Shown: positions 48,674 through 58,470 of the stretch, one piece after another
Position numbering within the stretch: the stretch's first letter is position 1
How the letters are laid out: the number at the start of each line of letters is the position of its first letter
Translations under genes and position numbers: made by a program
Assembly: GCA_004352715.1 (NCBI GenBank)
Contig: SCFE01000089.1
Coordinates: forward strand, 1,095,661 to 1,159,660
DNA from: Hofstenia miamia
Taxonomy: Eukaryota > Xenacoelomorpha > Acoela
DNA length: 64,000 nucleotides
Direction: 5' to 3'
The notes under the pieces: model-generated
Told to the model about the DNA's origin: nothing
Seen by the model: the letters and a program-made list of their open reading frames with translations, nothing else
The model's database searches: none

Positions 48674-48737
48674 TGAACAGGCCGGATTTGAACCAGCAAA
48701 ACCTCAGTTATCAGAGGTGAAAGCATTTCACTGTTCA
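48674..48737 (-). ncRNA. tRNA-like fold, 64 nt, probably a tRNA pseudogene or SINE-like remnant
   Basis: On the minus strand TGAACAG pairs perfectly with CTGTTCA as a 7-bp acceptor. GCTGG-TTCAAAT-CCGGC forms a proper T arm containing a B-box-like GGTTCAAATCC. CCTC/GAGG can form an anticodon stem, but around an 8-base loop TGATAACT, which is irregular. The D-arm region is a short hairpin without an A box. The length of 64 nt would suit a mitochondrial-type tRNA. I do not think it is a functional nuclear tRNA gene. Confidence 0.3.
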
Positions 48738-49155
48738 ATTATTAGTTTCCTACGTATTCATTATAACTAACGAATTTTAAGTAAGCTAATGCATAAATGC
48801 ATAATGTAATGCGACATTCATTAAAGGTTAAATACTAATAAAAATAACGATATTAAAATAAACACTAGGCAGCACTATAATTCAAAAACGCCTTAACTTA
48901 GAAACATTTGTTTATCTGAACATTTCTTGGCTGTTTAAATGATCAAGTTTGCAAAACTACTAATTATAACTACAAACTACAGTTGAGTTCTTGCTGCTAA
49001 ACTTAAAAAATATGCTAATTCATATTTAGTTTACTCTATCGTAGTTATTTATTTTGTTAAACTCGGTTTCTACAACTGGTATTTTTAAAAGCTGCCTCGT
49101 ACTTTTTGTGACGTCATACACATATAAAGTTATACTATTAATTTTATTATTGCAT

Positions 49156-49335
49156 GCCGGGGGATTGAATTTACATAATTTCTTCGTAAAAAAGTTAGAA
49201 CATACCGCCGGGGGATTGAATTGAAATAGTAATACTAAATTTTTTAAGAAAGTTAAAGCATACCGCCGGGGGATTGAATTTACATAATTTCTTCGTAAAA
49301 AAGTTAAAACATACCGCCGAGGGATTAAGTTTAAA
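49156..49335. repeat. Minisatellite, 51-58-bp units, 4 copies
   Basis: GCCGGGGGATTGAATT begins units near 49156, 49207, 49265 and 49316 (last one GCCGAGGGATTAAGTT). Each continues with ACATAATTTCTTCGTAAAAAAGTTA-AACATACC, except a more divergent second unit. The frames at 49026-49398 on the minus strand derive from this repeat. Confidence 0.8.
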
Positions 49336-50120
49336 TATTGCAATGAAAGTATATCCAAAAATGTAAGGTATACCATTAGATAGATCATTATATATCACTT
49401 ACAGAATATTCTACCCTTAAACGTAAAGGGAGTTGCATCAAAACCGTTTATTTTTTATAAAAAACATCCTCATTCTAAAGAAAAACAAATTTTAATTAAA
49501 CACTAAAAGAAATAAGATTAAATTTACAAGTTATATCCTATTTTTATTTCAACAATATTTTAACATTGTGTGTTGTTTACAAATAGCGCTCTCCCCATCC
49601 GCGCTCCTCCGGCTAAAATTAAAGGTGCCCCCCCTACAGATCATCTTCCCTACAAAATTTAGAAAATATTTTTTAATGGTTGCTATATTTTTAAAGTATT
49701 TAAACTAGATTAAACATTCTTGATAAAAAGATTTAAATTTAAATTTTAGTGAAAATCCCCCATTGAACCGCATGTGAAACAAATCAAGAAAATTAAAATT
49801 TAATTCATATTAATACATTAATTTTTTGAATTTAATCATTATGTTATTGATAAATTAATAATACAATTTTAACAAAAAAAGTGGTGATTGCAATGATAAT
49901 TGCAATGTCAACTAATTACGGGAAATGTAGAATAAGTTCCAGCTAAGATAACATTATTTTAATTTTTGTATCATTAGATAATGATCATAAATTCTTTTTA
50001 TTATTGAAATAGTATATACAGTTGAACTGATTTAATATTTTTGCTATTCTATGTTTTGCTAATTTATCTAAGAAACCTGTCATAGCTGGTACTTAAAATG
50101 AGTATCACAATCTACAGAGT

Positions 50121-50255
50121 TTTCACTCAAAGCTCTTTAACTCAATGGTATGTTTCACTCAATGGGATGTTTCACTCAATACCATCTTTCACTCAATAGG
50201 ATGTTTAGTTCAATTCATTTTTTACTCAACATCATCTTTCACTCAATGCACGGTT
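50121..50255. repeat. 17-bp minisatellite, 8 copies
   Basis: Units start near 50121, 50136, 50153, 50170, 50187, 50204, 50221 and 50237, on the consensus TTTCACTCAATGGGATG. The middle units are nearly identical and the outer ones diverged. No coding significance is visible. Confidence 0.85.
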
Positions 50256-50259
50256 ACTC

Positions 50260-51900
50260 AATTCAATAATAGTTGAAATTCAGTTATTGTCAAAATCACC
50301 AAAATGAAGATCAGTGTAAATTAGCCTTGACGACTGTGAAAAGTTGATTGTGAATCAGGGTTTTTGAGTACTCAGAATGTTAAGAACTCAAACTCAAATA
50401 AGCTCGCAAAACTCGATCGGAAAAACTTGGAAGAGAAATAATCTAAACTCGAACTCCTTCAAAAATAAACATGAAAATACCATAAAAATTTAATTTTTTA
50501 AATATCAGAAATCCCGTCCCTATCATTCATACTTTAGATCATTATTGCGTATAACAATTCACTAATTATAATGTTGCATGCTGGGATATTAAAGTAATAA
50601 ATTTGCATTTTGTTGATTCAAAATAAATGAAATTAACTGAATATCTGCAAATGAAATATAAAATTTATTTCACTTTCAGTTTTAATGCAGTTTTAAATTT
50701 CTTGAATTCAATTTCAATTTTTTATCTGTTCATTTCAGTACACTTAGTTTCAGTTGACTACGCTAACGTTTGATAATTATTTAATTTTTTTCAGTTAAAT
50801 ATTCAGATAATCAGTGATTCAAAAGTTTTATTCCTCAAACATCAAATGAATGCGATTGTAAAAATGACGATGTATTATATATTTTGTATCAATGAAATCC
50901 CTTGGTTATTGCAATATTTTTTATAGTAATTCATTTTTTTGTATTAATAAACAAAGAAAATCTTTATTGCGCTTTTTAATGAATTTTTGTTACTTTTTAT
51001 GATTTAAATGTTTTACGTTTCGCAATTGTCTTTGTTATTTTATATTCATGAATAACTCTTTCAATTGTCTTAGAAAATTGTTATAAACATCATTTGCTGT
51101 TTGATAATTACTAAAATTTGGTCTCATAATTTCTATGGATAATATAAACCTTGTAATGTTAATAATGAAAATGAATAATAACAAATTCTTTTAATTAAGG
51201 TCATCCCGAGATTTACTTTTATATCAATTCTAGTTGGAAAGTCATCTGCAAATATATCATTCATTAAAAATAGCATCTCTATAAAATTATTAAGAAAATT
51301 TGCGATTAAATTTTCTATCCATGACCCAGATTGATTGAAGTGTTTTCTTGCAATGTCGTTTAGTAAAAATGTATCTAAGTTTAATATTTCAAATCTTTAT
51401 CGCACAAGTCAGGATAATCATAAATTACAGCAATGCGAAAATTCAATACCCTTTATGTAGAGTATTTACTTTAGATTATTTCATGTAAAATGTCAATACT
51501 TACAACTTCATTTTCAAATATACCTACACCATGTTTTTCACATTGCCTGGACTTTGATATTAATGGTTGATAACAGCAAATATTGTATACACATATTTCC
51601 ATCAGGTTTTATAATAATATATGCGTCAATACAAGGGATCTTACATTTATATGATTATTATCAAAATCATGATTGAGTCTATTATTTTGAAAATTTCAAG
51701 AAACTGAGGATACCACCTTTAAACATTCTCCAAATTGTAGGTATACCTCTTGTTCTCGCCATCTATAACGCATTTCTTCTTCATAACTAAATCTTTGTTC
51801 TCACTTCCTTCCTCAAGCCAAATAGCACCCGTGCTATATCCTTGTATATATATCCCTATTTAAGTTTTTCATTTATTTTCATATGGGATGTTTCAAATCA
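50260..51900. other. No gene recognised
   Basis: AT-rich DNA. The minus strand of about 51200-51800 has a faint reverse-transcriptase flavour but no clear motif, so I leave it unassigned. Confidence 0.35.
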
Positions 51901-51925
51901 CAACTAAAAAATTTTTACTGTAGTA

Positions 51926-52129
51926 TACCTCAATTCAACGCAGGAAGACGTTGGCAAACTGAAATGTCTTCAGTTTAATGGAGAAGCATTTTTCAACCCC
52001 CCCGCACAACTTACTTTACTACACAGAATCTACAATGCAAATCCTTCTATAAACATCCTTTTGATATGCGCTTACGTAGCCACTCTGAAACCCAACAAGG
52101 ACAGTTTTCTGAGGAACACTCCACTATAA
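51926..52129 (+). CDS. Possible 3' exon of an unrecognised gene
   Basis: A good acceptor (ATTTTTACTGTAG at 51913-51925) opens a GC-richer frame of 67 codons to TAA at 52127-52129. It encodes YLNSTQEDVGKLKCLQFNGE, then FFNPPAQLTLLHRIYNANPS and INILLICAYVATLKPNKDSF. It has no ATG near its start, so it would be a terminal exon in phase 1. No upstream exon is recognised. It may also be part of a transposon. Confidence 0.3.
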   Translation, partial: YLNSTQEDVGKLKCLQFNGEAFFNPPAQLTLLHRIYNANPSINILLICAYVATLKPNKDSFLRNTPL

Positions 52130-52530
52130 AGTATTTTTCGACATTGTATTCTGAAATCTAATAAACAGGCAAACTGGTAATGTCCAACTATGGCTAATAA
52201 ACATTGAGTGCTTTGAAGAACTTTAAATTTCTTGTATGGATTTGTTAAAAATCTTTAAACTATGCGTATTTATTTTTATATTAAAAGTCTAAATTATGAA
52301 CTTTGTTATATTTGAGTTAATTAATAAAATATTTGTATATTATAAAATATAAAGTATTTGATATATTTTTTATTTGTAGTGTAAGAATAACACAACTGTG
52401 CACTTGTACATTTATATATATATATATATATATGTATATGAAATATTCTTTGAATAATTTGCTGGGCGTTTCATGTTTCAATGTAGTTTCTTAACAACAA
52501 AAATAGAATATTCAGATTTGAATTCGAAAT

Positions 52531-52550
52531 AATAATAATAATAATAATGG
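52531..52550. repeat. (AAT)n microsatellite
   Basis: About six AAT units in AT-rich DNA. The surrounding 52130-53250 holds no gene that I can support. Confidence 0.8.
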
Positions 52551-53255
52551 ATTCGCAGACCCTTAATTAAACATTTGAATATAGAGAACTGCGGAATGAA
52601 TTTTATTGCATTGGGGAAGACTTTTCTACAAATTTTTCTTAGTAGTCCGCTTTGCTTTAAAAATTTTCTCAGTTATTGCAGTGATTTAAAAGAACTAGAT
52701 TTTAACATTCGCATTTGGTTTCATTTTCAATGAGAAAATTTAAAATTAAAACACTGTGTTGCAGTGTTCTGTACAATGTCTGATGGGTTCTTGGAAACCA
52801 AATATTTACACTTGTTGCCAAACATTTTGCAGTTTCATAAGTTTTATAATAAATGTATTGTAGTCAAATCTTTCCCAATTGCAGTTATTCTCTGCCTGTT
52901 GGTTTGAGCCGTAATTCCCTTGTCAGTTCACTCGTAGTGGAGTTCAATCATCATTGGCATAAAGGTTTGTATCGTTAAATGCATGTTTCACTTTGAGTAG
53001 TTTCAGACCATTAACAAAGAGAGGAAGTAAAGTAATGTCAAGTACAGATACCTTCTTGATACGCACAGTCATTTATTGCAACCTCAACAATATTTTAAAC
53101 AGATCTTAAATTTGTTTGTTCACCGCTCCAAAAAATTTCATGATATATATGTCTCGGTATGTGTGTATATTCTGTTTAATTGCTTAAACTTCCAACCAAT
53201 CGACGCTAGCACGTTCACTAGATGTAATTTTATTTATGGTTGTTAAATCAAGTTT

Positions 53256-53291
<36 letters not shown>

Positions 53292-53293
53292 GA

Positions 53294-53440
53294 NNNNNNN
53301 NNNNNNNNNNNNNNNNNNNNNNNNNNNNNNNNNNNNNNNNNNNNNNNNNNNNNNNNNNNNNNNNNNNNNNNNNNNNNNNNNNNNNNNNNNNNNNNNNNNN
53401 NNNNNNNNNNNNNNNNNNNNNNNNNNNNNNNNNNNNNNNN
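53294..53440. other. Assembly gap (147 N) between (TA)n tracts
   Basis: The sequence before it (TATATAAATGA) recurs immediately after the gap's TA tract, so the gap probably spans an unresolved microsatellite with a small overlap. Confidence 0.9.
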
Positions 53441-53510
53441 ATATATATATATATATATATATATAAATGAAATGCTACATAAATGGATTTTCAAATTGAA
53501 TCCACTATTT

Positions 53511-53543
53511 GACGCGTTTCGATCTTTTATTGATCATCGTCAG
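53511..53543 (-). ncRNA. Hammerhead-ribozyme-like motif in a Penelope 3' region
   Basis: The minus strand has the ordered core of a hammerhead: CTGACGA, then a stem II GATC/GATC with a 7-base loop, then GAAA, then the palindromic ACGCGT as a very short stem III, ending in the cleavage-type triplet GTC. Hammerheads with tiny palindromic stem III are known from Penelope-element long repeats. Stem I, formed by the bases before CTGACGA and after GTC, pairs only weakly here, so activity is uncertain. It lies about 80 bases beyond the 3' end of the endonuclease frame at 53624-53898. Confidence 0.45.
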
Positions 53544-53623
53544 AATATTTTCCCAGAAAATTTTTTTACAAAACTATAATCTACACTTTACAATTAATTA
53601 AAATAATTTCTATATTCTAAGAT

Positions 53624-53898
53624 TTAAAATAGATGTAATCTTTGAAATGTATTCATTTGCTTGTTCAGTATGTTGGTCCGGTCTAATTTCTTTAAGTATA
53701 ATGCTTCTCCTATTTTTGTATTGTTAGTTTGTATAATGATGTTAAAATTGTCTTTTTTAATTTCATGATGGTGTTGAAATATTTCAGTATTTAAATGTCC
53801 ATTAATATGCTCTTTTATACGTTTCTCGAAATGGCAGCTTGTTTCTCCAATGTACAATTTGTTACAATTGTCACATTGATATTTATAAACTATTGAAG
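53624..53898 (-). pseudogene. Penelope GIY-YIG endonuclease fragment, inverted copy
   Basis: The minus strand encodes IVYKYQCDNCNKLYIGETSC, HFEKRIKEHINGHLN and ends DRTNILNKQMNTFQRLHLF before the stop. This is a Penelope-type GIY-YIG domain with the CxxC and YIGET motifs intact. It is the same family as the plus-strand copy ending at 55405, with which it shares nearly the same residues, but it keeps a GEALYLKKL segment that the plus copy has lost. The RT part is absent. Homology stops near 53898, a few bases before the small frame that starts on the other strand at 53907. Confidence 0.85.
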
Positions 53899-53906
53899 TT
53901 TTCAAT

Positions 53907-54083
53907 ATGCAAGTTAAGCTTATTTTGCTCTTTGTTACACTGTGTGCGATATTTTCAAGTTTCTACGCGAATGTAAGAATGCTTCATGTAGATGGTGACG
54001 GTCACGATCATGATGATGGCCATCCTCATGACGACGAGCATCATGAAATTCATCCTCATGATCACCCTTTCATCATTGATTAA
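53907..54083 (+). CDS. Predicted small secreted His/Asp-rich peptide, 58 residues
   Basis: A complete ATG-to-TAA frame. Residues 1-21 (MQVKLILLFVTLCAIFSSFYA) form a textbook signal peptide: a Lys, a hydrophobic core, small residues and an Ala at a likely cleavage site. The predicted mature part of about 37 residues begins NVRMLHVDGDGHDHDDGHPH and contains 10 His, 9 Asp and 2 Glu, spaced as H-D, H-P-H and H-H. Such composition suggests binding of zinc, copper or calcium outside the cell; this is inference from composition. No Cys remains after cleavage. The frame starts about 9 bases after the end of an inverted Penelope endonuclease and ends about 40 bases before a Penelope RT region, so it is either a host gene hit by two insertions or a captured host sequence. 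No TATA box or poly(A) signal is convincing. Codon use is GC-richer than the flanks. Confidence 0.55.
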   Translation: MQVKLILLFVTLCAIFSSFYANVRMLHVDGDGHDHDDGHPHDDEHHEIHPHDHPFIID

Positions 54084-54098
54084 GAAAACTGTGAAAAC

Positions 54099-55405
54099 TT
54101 TATTTTATTTAATTCAGTAACTTCAAACTTGAGCAAATGGCTTGATAGTATTCTTAAGGAATTCTTACCAAATAAATATGTACTATCTGACTCTTTTGAA
54201 TTTATTGATGAACTCAATACCTTTTACAAAAGGAATCAATTTCAAAAAAAATGTATTGTTAGTTACGACGTTAAAAGCCTTTTTACTAACATACCTGTTA
54301 AGAAGACTATAGAACATTTAATATCAATTATTCCTCAAGAAAAGATCGAAATCGAAATGAATACTTTAAAAGAACTTTTGAAAATGGCATGCTTAGATAA
54401 TTCTTTTGTTTTTGATGGCTCGATTTATAATCAAATTGATGCTATGTCTATGGGATCTCCCTTAGGTCCAACCATGGCTCAATTTGCAATGGACATTATT
54501 GGAAGAAATTTTACTAATCATGATTTTCTATTTTATAAACGATATGTTGATGATATCTTTGCTGTGTTTAGTAACCAAGATGAATCAAATAATTTTTTTA
54601 AAATATTTAAACAATCACATGACTGAAATTCAATTTACAATGGAAAATTAAATTGACAACAAACTAATATTTCTAGATACTCAAATTTCAAATAATCATG
54701 CAACTTTTTCTTCAAGTTATCACTTCAAAATCACCAACACTGGGTTATACATACCATTTACATCTTATTGTGACAAGAAGTATAAAATCAACAGCGTCAA
54801 AGCAATTTGTAAACGAATTTATGCAATATCATCTGATTACAAAGTTCTAACATCAGTACTTGACACATTGTAAACAGTTTTTGAAAACAATGGTTATCCG
54901 CATAAATTAAGAAAATTATCACTAAACAAATTTTACAACAAGATAATAAAACAAAGTTAATTCAATTATTGCAAGATCAAGAGAAGCAAAATTATATTGA
55001 CAACTTCCATATATAGAAAACAACATCAAGAAATTGTCAAATAACTTAGTAAATATCAATAAAAAGCTCATAAGAATCAGACTTATTCCAATTTTTAGTA
55101 CTTTGAAAACTGAACATGTTTTTAAGAACAAAGACAATATTCCCTAAGACTTAGTTTCTTCAATAGTTTATAAATATCAATGTGACAATTGTAACAAATT
55201 GTACATTGGAGAAACAAGCCGCCATTTCGGGAAACGCATAAAAGAACATATTAATGGACATTTAAATACTAAAATATTTCAATACCATCATGAAATTAAA
55301 AAAGACAATTTTAACATCATTATAAAAACTAACAATGCAAAAATAGACCGGACCAACATACTGAACAAGCAAATGAATACATTTCAAAGATTACATCTAT
55401 TTTAA
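54099..55405 (+). pseudogene. Penelope-like retroelement, RT plus GIY-YIG endonuclease, decayed
   Basis: The plus strand starts with SKWLDSILKEFLPNKYVLSD and continues through the RT motifs CIVSYDVKSLFTNIPVKKTI, MSMGSPLGPTMAQFAMDIIG and the catalytic YKRYVDDIFAVFSNQ (about 54535-54580). An open frame ends at 54624. The middle (54625-55150) is broken by many stops, although pieces such as an ISSDYKVLTSVLDTL-type segment can still be seen. The endonuclease from about 55165 contains QCDNCNKLYIGETSRHFGKR and ends QMNTFQRLHLF at 55405, with a small internal deletion. This is the best-preserved Penelope RT in the window. It ends at a gap. Confidence 0.88.
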
Positions 55406-55443
55406 ATCTTATCATATACAATTATTTTAGTTAATTATAAAGT

Positions 55444-56197
55444 NNNNNNNNNNNNNNNNNNNNNNNNNNNNNNNNNNNNNNNNNNNNNNNNNNNNNNNNN
55501 NNNNNNNNNNNNNNNNNNNNNNNNNNNNNNNNNNNNNNNNNNNNNNNNNNNNNNNNNNNNNNNNNNNNNNNNNNNNNNNNNNNNNNNNNNNNNNNNNNNN
55601 NNNNNNNNNNNNNNNNNNNNNNNNNNNNNNNNNNNNNNNNNNNNNNNNNNNNNNNNNNNNNNNNNNNNNNNNNNNNNNNNNNNNNNNNNNNNNNNNNNNN
55701 NNNNNNNNNNNNNNNNNNNNNNNNNNNNNNNNNNNNNNNNNNNNNNNNNNNNNNNNNNNNNNNNNNNNNNNNNNNNNNNNNNNNNNNNNNNNNNNNNNNN
55801 NNNNNNNNNNNNNNNNNNNNNNNNNNNNNNNNNNNNNNNNNNNNNNNNNNNNNNNNNNNNNNNNNNNNNNNNNNNNNNNNNNNNNNNNNNNNNNNNNNNN
55901 NNNNNNNNNNNNNNNNNNNNNNNNNNNNNNNNNNNNNNNNNNNNNNNNNNNNNNNNNNNNNNNNNNNNNNNNNNNNNNNNNNNNNNNNNNNNNNNNNNNN
56001 NNNNNNNNNNNNNNNNNNNNNNNNNNNNNNNNNNNNNNNNNNNNNNNNNNNNNNNNNNNNNNNNNNNNNNNNNNNNNNNNNNNNNNNNNNNNNNNNNNNN
56101 NNNNNNNNNNNNNNNNNNNNNNNNNNNNNNNNNNNNNNNNNNNNNNNNNNNNNNNNNNNNNNNNNNNNNNNNNNNNNNNNNNNNNNNNNNNNNNNNN
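55444..56197. other. Assembly gap (754 N)
   Basis: Unresolved bases that likely hide the 3' end of the Penelope copy and the left end of the following Tc1-like element. Confidence 0.95.
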
Positions 56198-56378
56198 GAA
56201 CAGTAACCTGTCTAAAGCGTGTTTTATGCTATTTCCTGGAAACTTCGTAAAATTCCTGGAATTCCCCATTTTTTCTTAGAATTTACAACAGATTCATTTA
56301 GCCAATCAAATTAACACAACTTTAGATTTACAGACAATACATTTTCACTGAAAAAGCACTATCATTATAGTTTGAAAT

Positions 56379-57095
56379 ATGGTCCGTGGTAGTGAAATTT
56401 CACCAACAAAGCGTGTTCAAATTCATATCTTGTATGAGGAATGGTACAATTATCGCGCTATAGCTGTTATAATGGGCGTGCCAGTATCTTCGGTATCCAG
56501 AAGTGTTACTCGCTATCAGCAACTGCAAAATTTTTCCTCTCGCAAGCGGTCTGGAAGACCAAATGTAACAACCCCTCAGACAACCCCCTCGACGACCAAG
56601 AAACCAAAGATTCAACGCACGTTACACGAAACAAACTGTCCACTCAGCACCTTCTGTCATGATTTGGGGTGCTATAACTGCTGGTCTGCATTTTGTTCCT
56701 TACAACGAGACAGTCACAGTCAAGGCCTACCTCAAAATAATTCAGGCAAAGTTCCCATGTTTATGTAGCTTCGCGGAACATCTGTACTACAACAAGATGG
56801 TGCTCCTTGCCACAGCGCCAAAGTTGTGAAACAGTGGATTGCATCACAAGACTTTCGGCTGCTTGGGAACTGACCGGGAAACTCCTCAGACCTCAACGTC
56901 ATAGAAAATTGCTGGCATCAAGTCAAAAACTGTCTGAGAAAGCGCCAATGCACATAACTCGACGATCTGAAGGAGCAAATTAAAGTGGTATGGTGCACAG
57001 AGATTACCTATAATTATTGTAGAAAGCTGGTCGAGTCAATATCAAATCGCATTGCTGCGTGTTTGACCAATAATGGCGGACATACAAAATATTAG
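56379..57095 (+). pseudogene. Tc1-like transposase remnant
   Basis: MVRGSEISPTKRVQIHILYE and YRAIAVIMGVPVSSVSRSV form the paired helix-turn-helix, followed by KRSGRPNVTT, the GRPR-like linker. After a stretch with Thr/Pro/Lys the frame changes and resumes with PSVMIWGAITAGLHFVPYNE, LQQDGAPCHSAKVVKQWIAS and GNSSDLNVIENCWHQVKN. The middle Asp (QQD) and the Glu of VIENCW are present, but the region with the first catalytic Asp is deleted. The Trp expected before PGNS reads TGA. Further stops follow. Non-functional. Confidence 0.85.
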
Positions 57096-57247
57096 TGAGT
57101 TTTTCTGAATTAACTGTTTACAATCTACACGGTGTTATCATATTGTTTCTACATTGTGTTATTATATTGTTTATACATTGCGTTTTTAGTGTAAAATTCA
57201 AAAATTTCTAAATTTGGATAGTGTTCCCAAACTTTTGGCCAGTACTG
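56379..57247 (+). mobile_element. Tc1-like transposon, right part, internally deleted
   Basis: The right end reads, on the complementary strand, CAGTACTGGCCAAAAGTTTG, a typical Tc1-family terminal repeat, followed by TATA at 57248. The left repeat is not visible and probably lies in the gap. The coding part (56379-57095) has an intact N-terminal helix-turn-helix, then a deletion, then the catalytic C-terminus with stops. Confidence 0.8.
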
Positions 57248-57290
57248 TATATAAAAGTGTTAAATTACTGAGCTTAATATAAATACGAAC

Positions 57291-57577
57291 GGTTTCGATT
57301 TAAAATCTTTATCAAGCAAATTTCGAAGAAAAAATATTTACAATTAACTACGATTTAATGATATATACATTGCACACACTAAAAAATATTAATGTTATAA
57401 TAATTTTTTGTTTGTTCATTAAATTTGATTTGATTTCTTTCTTGATGTATAATGATTCTGCAATTAATGGATCATTAGATTAAAGTAATATTTCAAAATT
57501 TTATTTCTTAATTTGATGTTGATGTTGATGAATTTCTGAGTTTAGATGTCCTGATATATGTTCATGAATTCTTATAG

Positions 57578-57585
<8 letters not shown>
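57291..57585 (-). mobile_element. Penelope-like remnant, endonuclease tail and 3' region
   Basis: The minus strand near 57585-57510 reads RIHEHISGHLNSEIHQHQHQ, the region after YIGET in the Penelope endonuclease. It is followed toward 57291 by a 3' segment like that at 1787-1940, with a degraded hammerhead-like core (CTTGATAAAG..TCGAAACCG). Confidence 0.6.
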
Positions 57586-57610
<25 letters not shown>

Positions 57611-57806
57611 NNNNNNNNNNNNNNNNNNNNNNNNNNNNNNNNNNNNNNNNNNNNNNNNNNNNNNNNNNNNNNNNNNNNNNNNNNNNNNNNNNNNNNNNNN
57701 NNNNNNNNNNNNNNNNNNNNNNNNNNNNNNNNNNNNNNNNNNNNNNNNNNNNNNNNNNNNNNNNNNNNNNNNNNNNNNNNNNNNNNNNNNNNNNNNNNNN
57801 NNNNNN
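57611..57806. other. Assembly gap (196 N) between (TA)n tracts
   Basis: Both edges are pure TA repeats, so the gap is an unresolved microsatellite. Confidence 0.95.
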
Positions 57807-57837
<31 letters not shown>

Positions 57838-57868
57838 CGCGCTTAGTACTACCAGAACAGTGACTTCG

Positions 57869-58072
57869 GGTGTACAAAGTGCGGAAAAGACCAATTTTTC
57901 ATAGTACAAATTGCGGAAATGCAGATTCGGCCCCTTTTTGTTATAAAACTCAAGAAAATTTTATATGATATTTTTTCACATTACATAAAACAAAGATTAA
58001 TGATATTTTGAAAATTGTAAAATTTTCCTAATTTTCACAAATTATAAAAATGTTCTTTTCCGCACTTTGTAC
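57869..58072. mobile_element. Small MITE-like element with 23-bp inverted ends
   Basis: GGGTGTACAAAGTGCGGAAA at 57869 is matched by its complement ending GTACACCC at about 58070. A further copy of the core, GTGTACAAAGCGC, occurs at about 58420. About 205 bp, with no coding capacity. Confidence 0.6.
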
Positions 58073-58434
58073 ACCCCTATTTATTCACTTACAACTATAA
58101 TTAATTTTTTTCACAGAGGATGATTCGTATCAGCTCCAAAATTTAATGGATTATTCTTTGGGCCATGACATACTTTCTATGAAAATTTCGAGTCAATGCT
58201 CATAAAAGTTTTCAAGGAAGCAACTTTAATTCAGCACACACAAAAATTCTCACATAAGTACAAATCACGAAATGAAAAAAATTTTTTTTTGAGGGAAACG
58301 TGTTTTTCCATCAAAATATCTTACAATAAACAATGGAAAAAAATTTTTGAAAAAAATTTTTTTCGCATGTTTAACACACAACAAAATTTATATAGCGCTG
58401 AATATATCTAAAATATACAAAAGTGTACAAAGCG

Positions 58435-58470
<36 letters not shown>

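Larger units (their letters stand above)
48031..49766. mobile_element. Inverted-repeat element, 1.7 kb, same family as the 35840 MITE
   Basis: The left end (AATGGGGGATTTTCTTTAAA from 48033) and right end (complement, TTTAGTGAAAATCCCCCATT, ending about 49764) are inverted for about 110 bp, including a GCAACCATTAAAA block. The ends match those of the 371-bp MITE at 35840-36210. The interior contains a 79-codon frame (48130-48369) with no motif, a tRNA-like fold, the right copy of another inverted pair and a minisatellite. No transposase is seen. Confidence 0.55.

Noticed and set aside
49026-49398. Pro-rich minus-strand frames near 49.0-49.4 kb
   Set aside because: The repeated NPPAVCSNF-type segments are translations of the 51-58-bp minisatellite.
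51200-51800. Faint reverse-transcriptase resemblance on the minus strand
   Set aside because: No catalytic or flanking motif could be read in any frame, so it was not annotated.
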